From Alphaproteobacteria bacterium (GTDB lineage: Bacteria > Pseudomonadota > Alphaproteobacteria > ATCC43930 > CGMCC-115725), in NCBI GenBank assembly GCA_017353855.1, contig JAFMSA010000251.1, positions 1-6,413 on the forward strand: 6,413 nt of DNA. Reading direction: 5' to 3'. The notes beneath the pieces are model-generated. The model made no database searches. It saw only the letters and a program-made list of their open reading frames with translations, and was not told the DNA's origin. Below are positions 6,140 through 6,413 of this stretch, one piece after another. How positions within the stretch are numbered: position 1 is the first letter of the stretch; every line of letters starts with the position of its first letter. The position numbers and the translations under genes were made by a program.

Positions 6140-6210
6140 TCGCAATTGACGCACCTTTTGGGCAGCGTCATCTGCCAGGCATTGATACTCCATCCGCTGG
6201 TGTTGCCGAG
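6140..6210 (+). promoter_or_regulatory. ftsK-lolA spacer with a possible promoter and small inverted repeat
   Basis: The 71-base gap contains TTGACG at 6146-6151, a near-perfect -35 hexamer, but the hexamers 16-18 bases downstream (for example TCATCT at 6168-6173) are weak -10 candidates. TGACGC (6147-6152) and GCGTCA (6165-6170) form a 6-bp inverted repeat overlapping that -35. No U-tracted terminator is seen after ftsK, so lolA may be partly read through from ftsK. The lolA ribosome site is poor (CCGAG directly before the ATG). Confidence 0.25.
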
Positions 6211-6413
6211 ATGATCAGGACCAACAGGAGACGGCCGCGGGCGTCCCTGGGACCTATAACGACCAGCCGTCGCGCCGTGATCGCCGTCGCCGGTCTCGCC
6301 TGCGCAGCGACGCTGCTCCCGCTCGCAGCCGATGGGGCCGTGCCGCCCGCGCCTGTTGCGCTCAGCCCTCAGGACAGCGCCGATCTGCAGCGGATTACGG
6401 CGTACCTCAACGG
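6211..6413 (+). CDS. lolA: Outer-membrane lipoprotein carrier protein LolA (5' part, cut by window end)
   Basis: LolA takes lipoproteins released by the LolCDE transporter across the periplasm to the outer membrane. Only the first 67 codons are present. They encode a basic n-region rich in arginine (MIRTNRRRPRAS), a hydrophobic stretch from about residue 22 to 39 (AVIAVAGLACAATLLPLA), and the start of the mature protein: LSPQDSADLQRITAYLNG at the very end (the last codon is incomplete but GGN is always glycine) resembles the first helix of alphaproteobacterial LolA. Cleavage is probably near A39-A43. The ATG at 6211 lacks a good Shine-Dalgarno; an in-frame GTG at 6277 would begin inside the signal core and is less likely. 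Position directly after ftsK is a common arrangement in alphaproteobacteria and supports the call. The lipoprotein-binding cavity lies beyond the window. Confidence 0.75.
   Translation, partial: MIRTNRRRPRASLGPITTSRRAVIAVAGLACAATLLPLAADGAVPPAPVALSPQDSADLQRITAYLN

Noticed and set aside
6271..6310. Lipobox-like cysteine (C31) in the LolA signal peptide
   Set aside because: The residues before the cysteine are G-L-A rather than L-A/S-G/A, and LolA is a soluble periplasmic protein.

Overview
The window reads as an ordinary, gene-dense chromosomal segment of a GC-rich alphaproteobacterium, most likely of the Rhodospirillales or a related order. This rests on protein family types, strong G/C bias at third codon positions and gene content. 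No mobile element, phage gene, CRISPR array or RNA gene was seen. Codon use looks even across the genes, with no sign of recent transfer.

Layout. Bases 1-50 hold what is probably the 3' end of an unidentified upstream gene. A tight plus-strand cluster follows: a thioredoxin-TPR chaperedoxin of the CnoX type (141-1052), a stand-alone Lon N-terminal-domain protein (1064-1720), a Trm112-like protein (1752-1970) and a DUF971 protein (1988-2359). Gaps between them are 11-31 bases and each has a recognisable Shine-Dalgarno sequence, so they probably form one operon. Convergent to it lies a UbiH/UbiF-family FAD monooxygenase of ubiquinone synthesis (2381-3595, minus). The two stop codons are embedded in a perfect 9-bp inverted repeat. 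A divergent spacer of about 130 bases separates this gene from ftsK (3728-6139, plus), the chromosome-segregation DNA translocase. A 71-base gap leads to the 5' part of lolA, the periplasmic lipoprotein carrier, which runs off the window at 6211-6413.

How the genes fit together. CnoX and the Lon-N protein suggest protein quality control. UbiH serves respiration, FtsK division and chromosome segregation, and LolA outer-membrane assembly. These are housekeeping functions rather than a defence or accessory system, and I find no previously undescribed system that the sequence forces on the reader. The most intriguing point is that three consecutive genes (Lon-N, Trm112, DUF971) each encode an accessory domain without the catalytic partner it has elsewhere. 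Two of them also lack the cysteines that bind zinc in better-known relatives. Short inverted repeats at the gene borders are the other structures worth a second look.
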